A stretch of 64,000 nt of DNA from DATGPD01 sp031423015. GTDB lineage: Bacteria > Planctomycetota > UBA1135 > UBA2386. Below are positions 60,146 through 64,000 of this stretch, piece by piece. The stretch spans positions 1-64,000 of the forward strand of contig JANPER010000035.1 in NCBI GenBank assembly GCA_031423015.1. Direction: 5' to 3'. The number at the start of each line of letters is the position of its first letter. Within the stretch, counting starts at the first letter, position 1. The position numbers were made by a program, and so were the translations under genes. The notes under the pieces were generated by a model. The model made no database searches. It was given only the letters and a program-made list of their open reading frames with translations, and was not told where the DNA came from.

Positions 60146-61476
60146 TCGACGTCCGCTGGCCACTGGCTGTTCTGGCGCTGACGGCATTGCCTCTACGCGC
60201 GCAAGAACTGAGCGACACGACGCTGGACAACGGCCTGCGCGTCGTCGTGGTCGACCGTCCCGCGCTGCCGCTCGTGACCTTCGCGTTGTATCTGCGCGGC
60301 GGCCTGATGCTGGATTCGCCCGCGACCTTCCGCCACAGCAGCCTGGCGATGGGCTGCCTGTGGATGGGCCATCGCGATCTCGACGAAGACGCCGTGCTCG
60401 GCGCGCTCGCCGACGTCGGCGCCGAGTACGGCAGCTACGTCGACCTGCAGGACACACGCATGCATCTGTCGTGCCTGTCCACGCACGCCGAGCGAGGACT
60501 CGCGCTGTTCGCCGATGCCCTGCTGCAACCCGCGTTCACCGACGCCGTCGTGGCCCGCGAGCGCGAGCAGGAACGCCGCACGCTGCTGCAACGCAGCAAG
60601 CGGCCAGCGTTCTTGGCGCAAGAAGCGTTCGTGCGCGCGGTCGTGGGCGAGCATCCGCTGGCCGACACGTTCGCGCTGAGCGACGGCGACGGCGCGCTGG
60701 CCCGCGTCGATCGCGAAGCACTCCGGCAGACCTGGCAGCGCATGGCGCAACCACAGCTCGGCACGCTGTTCGTCGTCGGCCGCGTCACCGACGGCCTGCG
60801 CGACGCAGTGCGCGCGCGCTTTGGCGCCTGGCCAAAGCCCACTGCACCGACCAGCGTGGCCGTGCAGGCGCCAACCGCGGCGCCTGGCGGTCGCGTGATC
60901 AAGGTCCCCGTGCCCGAGATGACGCAGGTCTACCTGCAGCTCGGCATGCTGGGCCCCGGCCCCACCGAGGCGGTCGCTCCGATCATGAACGTGTTGCGCC
61001 TGTCGATTGCCGGCGGCTTCACCAGCGCGCTCACCGATGAGCTGCGCGTCAACCGCGGCCTCGTATACGAGATCAGCTTCTCCACGCCATCGCTGTCGTT
61101 CGCGTCGCCCTACAGCCTGACCACACAAACGCGCCCCGACAAGGTGACCGAAGTGCTCGACGTCATGACGCACACCCTGCGCGCCGCCACCAAGGACGGC
61201 CTGCGCGAGGCGCAGGTCGAAGCCGCCCGCAACCTATGGCTGGGCTCGCGCGCGCTCGAGCGCGAGACGCAACTCGGCGTTGCCGACGCCGTGCACCGGA
61301 GCCTGCGCTTGTTCGGCGACTTCGCGGGCCGCACGCGCGAAGCCGCCGCGGTGCGCAACGCGACGCTGGCCGACGTGCGCAAGGCCGCGGCGCAGCTCGA
61401 TCCGGCAGGCTTTGCGTTGGTGATGGTGGGCGCGCCCGAAGACCTCGCCAAGATCGAGTGGCAAGTGCCGAAGTGA
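60142..61476 (+). CDS. M16-family peptidase-like subunit lacking the zinc motif
   Basis: The 444-residue protein starts at ATG 60142 overlapping the previous stop codon by 4 nt, with a signal peptide (WPLAVLALTALPLRAQ). It keeps the M16 fold (LDNGLRVVVVDRPALPLVTF, SLTTQTRPDKVTEVLDVMTH, AGGFTSALTDELRVNRGLVY with the conserved R-x-x-x-G-L-x-Y) but where HxxEH should be it reads HSSLAMGCLWMGHRDLD. It is therefore the non-catalytic, substrate-binding partner of the protein at 58796, as in M16B heterodimers. Both are predicted to be exported, so the complex works outside the cytoplasm. Confidence 0.88.
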   Translation: MIDVRWPLAVLALTALPLRAQELSDTTLDNGLRVVVVDRPALPLVTFALYLRGGLMLDSPATFRHSSLAMGCLWMGHRDLDEDAVLGALADVGAEYGSYVDLQDTRMHLSCLSTHAERGLALFADALLQPAFTDAVVAREREQERRTLLQRSKRPAFLAQEAFVRAVVGEHPLADTFALSDGDGALARVDREALRQTWQRMAQPQLGTLFVVGRVTDGLRDAVRARFGAWPKPTAPTSVAVQAPTAAPGGRVIKVPVPEMTQVYLQLGMLGPGPTEAVAPIMNVLRLSIAGGFTSALTDELRVNRGLVYEISFSTPSLSFASPYSLTTQTRPDKVTEVLDVMTHTLRAATKDGLREAQVEAARNLWLGSRALERETQLGVADAVHRSLRLFGDFAGRTREAAAVRNATLADVRKAAAQLDPAGFALVMVGAPEDLAKIEWQVPK

Positions 61477-61527
61477 CGACCCATTCGCCAAACCCCGTCC
61501 ACAGAAGAACCACAAGCGAAGCTCGTC

Positions 61528-62043
61528 ATGAATCCCAACGTCAAGACCGCTCCCGCGCCGGAGTCGGCGCGCATCACCGACTACGCCCTCGAAGTCCGCA
61601 TCGCCGCGCCGTCGGCCGCGGTGTGGCGGGCGCTCACCACCGACATCGCCCGCTGGTGGCCCAGCCAGTTCTACTGCGGCGCGGGCGGCAAAGGCAAACC
61701 GCGCTTCGAACTGGAGGCACGCCCGGGCGGTCGCATGTACGAGGACTGGGGCGATGGCGACGGTCTGCTGTGGGGCACGGTCGTCAACGTGCAGGCCGGC
61801 AAGCGTCTGGACATCGTCAGCACGAGTGGCCCACAGTGGGGCGGGCCGTCGACTTCGTTTGGCAGCTTCGAGCTGGCTGCCGACGGGGCTGGCACCAAGC
61901 TGCGTTTCACCGAGTCGTCGTTCGGTCGCGTCGGTGAAGCGACCGTTGCCGAGAAGGACAAAGGCTGGCGCTTCCTCCTCGAGGGTGCCCTGCGGGCTCA
62001 TGTCGAGGGCAAGCCTGCTCCGGCGTGGCCGGGCGAGGGCTGA
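61528..62043 (+). CDS. SRPBCC/START-like domain protein (AHSA1 type)
   Basis: The 171-residue protein shows the helix-grip pattern: ITDYALEVRIAAPSAAVWRA, LTTDIARWWPSQFYC, RFELEARPGGRMYEDWGDGD, GLLWGTVVNVQAGKRLDIV, FELAADGAGTKLRFTESSFG, EKDKGWRFLLEGALRAHVEG. It is close to the activator-of-Hsp90 homologue 1-like SRPBCC group; such proteins bind hydrophobic ligands or act as stress factors, but the substrate is not known. ATG 61528; it follows the M16 pair after 51 bp and may be in the same transcript. Confidence 0.82.
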   Translation: MNPNVKTAPAPESARITDYALEVRIAAPSAAVWRALTTDIARWWPSQFYCGAGGKGKPRFELEARPGGRMYEDWGDGDGLLWGTVVNVQAGKRLDIVSTSGPQWGGPSTSFGSFELAADGAGTKLRFTESSFGRVGEATVAEKDKGWRFLLEGALRAHVEGKPAPAWPGEG

Positions 62044-62079
62044 CGCGGGGCCTGCGCCAGGGCTCTGTCTGGGCTCACC

Positions 62080-62517
62080 TCACGGCGTGATGCGCACGGC
62101 AAGGGCGCCGTGCAGATACACACACCCGGGAGGAGTCTCGACGCAGCCGGTCTGGAGGCAGAGCTGCGCACCGATCAGGTTGCGGTCGTTGGGGATGATC
62201 GTCCGCCACGCAGCCTGCGCCAACACGATGATCGGACGACACTCGAGAACGCAGCCCCGCTCGCAGGCCGGTGGCACCGGCAGGACGGCGTTGAGCCCGG
62301 GCACACCGATCACGATGAAGGGCTGGCCGAGGAGCGTGCGGCACGGCGCGGCGATGATGCCGAAGCCCTGGCCGATGGCGGGCGCGCCGGTGAAGGTCGG
62401 GTACGGCGCGTTCGGACAGCCAGTGTTCGGGACACGCTGCACCTGCGCGGCGGCCGACGCCGCGAAGGCGCCGAGAAAACAAGCAAGAAGGGTGGACAGG
62501 ATTCGGTTGTGGAGCAT
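62080..62517 (-). CDS. Small secreted protein, stand-alone planctomycete C-terminal module
   Basis: The 145-residue protein starts at ATG 62517 with a signal peptide (LLACFLGAFAASAAAQ). The remainder reads CPNAPYPTFTGAPAIGQGFG, APCRTLLGQPFIVIGVPG and CLQTGCVETPPGCVYLHGAL, similar in layout to the module at the C-termini of the larger secreted proteins but without a propeller in front. It has several Cys residues likely to form disulfides. Its role is unknown; it shows the module can be a separate exported unit. Confidence 0.65.
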   Translation of the reverse strand: MLHNRILSTLLACFLGAFAASAAAQVQRVPNTGCPNAPYPTFTGAPAIGQGFGIIAAPCRTLLGQPFIVIGVPGLNAVLPVPPACERGCVLECRPIIVLAQAAWRTIIPNDRNLIGAQLCLQTGCVETPPGCVYLHGALAVRITP

Positions 62518-62682
62518 TCGTTGGGTCCTTGGTCCTTGTGGGGTTGCGCCGGGCGGCGCGCATCGACCTTGAGTGCTCCGACCCCCACCGCGCGCCGGAC
62601 CCAATGCCCGTATTCTTCCACGTTCGACTCTCCACGCCTGATTCTCGACGCCGCGATTCTCGGTGCGACGCGATCGTTCCGT

Positions 62683-63801
62683 TCAGCGATCCGGTCGACC
62701 CTCGGTACCACGACCCTCGAGCTGGCTCGCCTTCTGCACCTTCCGCAGATGACGGAAGCTGATCAGCTTCTTCGATGACTCGTCCCACAGCCGCAGGCCC
62801 AGTGACTTGAGGCTGCCGATCAGCGTCATCGGCCGCACGTCCTGAAACATCGGGTCGGACAGGTGGCAGCGCTCCAGGTTGTAGTTGGGGATCCGCGGAC
62901 TGAGGTGATGGATGTGGTGGAAGCCGATGTTGCCGGAGAACCATTGCAGGATCCGGGGCAACTTGAAGAAGGAACTGCCCCGCATGGCGGCTTCTACGTA
63001 GTCCCAATCCTTGCCGCGTTCCCAGTAGGCGTCCTCGAACTGGTGCTGCAGATAGAACAGCCAGACCCCGCCAGCGCCCGCCACCATCATCACGGTGAGC
63101 TGGATCACCAGGTAGGGCACGACGCCGAACAAGAAGCTCATGCCGACCACCATGACCAACAACGCCAGGTTCATCCACCACACCGAGCGCCGTTCGTGGC
63201 GCTTCGCTCCAGTTCGGCAACCGCGCTGCAGGATCAAGAACAACACCAGCGGTGCGATCACAAACAACACAATCGGGTTGCGTGCCAGCCGGTAGGCGAA
63301 ACGCTTCCAGCGTGACGACTCGACATATTCCTGCACGGTCATCGTCCAGACGTCGCCGATGCCGCGGCGGTCCAGGTCGCCCGTAGCGCCGTGGTGGATC
63401 GCGTGCTCCCCGCGCCAGTGGTAGTACGGCGTGAAGGTGAGCAGGCCGGTGACGAAGCCCCAGAAGTCGTTGGCGAACCGCGACGCGAAGAACGAACCGT
63501 GGCCACAGTCGTGGAAGATGATGAACACGCGCACCAGCAGCCCGCCGGCCAGGAGCGCCAGCGGCAGGGTGAGCCACCAAGAGACGTCGAGGCTCAGGTA
63601 CATCAAGACCCACACGCCAAGGTAGCCGCCGAGGGTGGTGGCGAGCTGCCACGTCGCGCGGCCGGCGTGCGGCTCCTGGTACTTCGCGACCAACGTCTTC
63701 CACGTGGCCACCTCGGCGCGGCTTTGACCCGGGACGGCGTGAGTCGCGACAGCCGGGCAACTCTGCGCGGGTTCGGAGTCGATGACCTTGCTGGCTTCCA
63801 T
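62683..63801 (-). CDS. Fatty acid desaturase (acyl-lipid type)
   Basis: The 372-residue membrane protein has the three histidine boxes of di-iron desaturases: HDCGH (97-101), HAIHH (133-137) and FHHIHHLSPRIPNYNL. Four or more hydrophobic segments surround them. It introduces double bonds into membrane fatty acids with oxygen and an electron carrier. GDLDRRGIGDVWTMTVQEY after the second box is typical of the DesA-like subgroup. The start is ATG 63801. No regulator or thioredoxin gene adjoins it. Confidence 0.9.
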   Translation of the reverse strand: MEASKVIDSEPAQSCPAVATHAVPGQSRAEVATWKTLVAKYQEPHAGRATWQLATTLGGYLGVWVLMYLSLDVSWWLTLPLALLAGGLLVRVFIIFHDCGHGSFFASRFANDFWGFVTGLLTFTPYYHWRGEHAIHHGATGDLDRRGIGDVWTMTVQEYVESSRWKRFAYRLARNPIVLFVIAPLVLFLILQRGCRTGAKRHERRSVWWMNLALLVMVVGMSFLFGVVPYLVIQLTVMMVAGAGGVWLFYLQHQFEDAYWERGKDWDYVEAAMRGSSFFKLPRILQWFSGNIGFHHIHHLSPRIPNYNLERCHLSDPMFQDVRPMTLIGSLKSLGLRLWDESSKKLISFRHLRKVQKASQLEGRGTEGRPDR

Positions 63802-63958
63802 GGAACGGCGACGAGTGTACTGCTCGGCAGGACGGCGCGTCCATGGCGCTGTCTTGCAACCAACGGCAGATCCTGGTTCCCGGCTCGTGCATGCGCTGGC
63901 GGGTTGTGACCGTTGCCGTCGGGGCCGTGGGAGATCACAAAACGAGGCTCGGGTGTGC

Positions 63959-64000
63959 TCAGCGCACCCCGCACAGGATGCGCACCGCGTGGCTCGTCGT
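63959..64000 (-). CDS. C-terminal tail of a gene entering from beyond the window edge
   Basis: The minus frame reads HAVRILCGVR before a TGA at 63959-63961 and is open to the window end. Only 13 residues are visible, so identity is unknown. The cysteine near the very C-terminus is reminiscent of secreted formylglycine-type or FG-GAP proteins, but this is a guess. It may not be coding. Confidence 0.25.
   Translation of the reverse strand, partial: TTSHAVRILCGVR

Overview
The window is a very GC-rich bacterial chromosome segment that looks like the phylum Planctomycetota. The pointers are three large Ser/Thr protein kinases with C-terminal WD40 or TPR tails, three ECF-type sigma factors, many secreted beta-propeller or FG-GAP proteins, Gfo/Idh/MocA oxidoreductases (one with a Tat signal), a DUF1080 protein and an S46 peptidase. 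Five secreted proteins end in a similar module of about 100-130 residues that I associate with deep-branching planctomycetes. That placement is inference; no rRNA or tRNA gene is visible.

Layout. 0-13 kb: the end of a homoserine kinase-like gene, then a signalling block of two ECF sigma factors, two WD40 kinases and two secreted propeller proteins, with a decayed gene at 6.2-6.7 kb. 12.9-17.1 kb: a decay zone holding an IS91-type transposase remnant, a LamG fragment, a metalloprotease gene broken by a frameshift and an FG-GAP gene broken by a frameshift. 17.4-21.6 kb: a sigma factor fused to a membrane segment and extracytoplasmic Cna-B-like domains, then chorismate mutase coupled to a membrane glycosyltransferase-like protein. 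21.6-36.2 kb: secreted or lipid-anchored proteins, a class I HDAC/AcuC-type deacetylase, SUI1, a TlpA-like thioredoxin, DUF418, galactokinase, a probable selenoprotein, an oxidoreductase, a glycosyltransferase and DacB. 37-53 kb: a beta-lactamase-fold hydrolase, a subtilase, a lipoprotein, a TrkA-like membrane protein, an S46 peptidase, a glycosyltransferase, a sugar/nucleoside transporter with a DUF1080 protein, a TPR kinase and a second probable selenoprotein. 53-64 kb: IspH, a winged-helix regulator with a membrane partner, a Tat-exported oxidoreductase, a GT2 glycosyltransferase, an M16 peptidase pair, an SRPBCC protein and a fatty acid desaturase.

The most interesting observation is two genes whose reading frame is interrupted by a single in-frame TGA exactly at the first cysteine of a CxxC redox motif. 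One is a SelL/peroxiredoxin-like protein (U-V-F-C, TGA at 31934) and the other a secreted thioredoxin-like protein (U-G-P-C, TGA at 52837-52835 on the minus strand). In both, a hairpin follows the TGA with a GG pair at +21/+22, close to where bacterial SECIS elements carry theirs. Read as ordinary stops, both genes would be split in two. No sel genes lie in the window, so selenocysteine decoding is inferred.

Other points of note are the membrane-tethered sigma factor, a TrkA-like protein whose pore lacks the potassium filter signature, and a 19-bp motif found both before ispH and before the winged-helix regulator operon. Several start codons (GTG/TTG, or chosen among alternatives) are judgement calls and are flagged.
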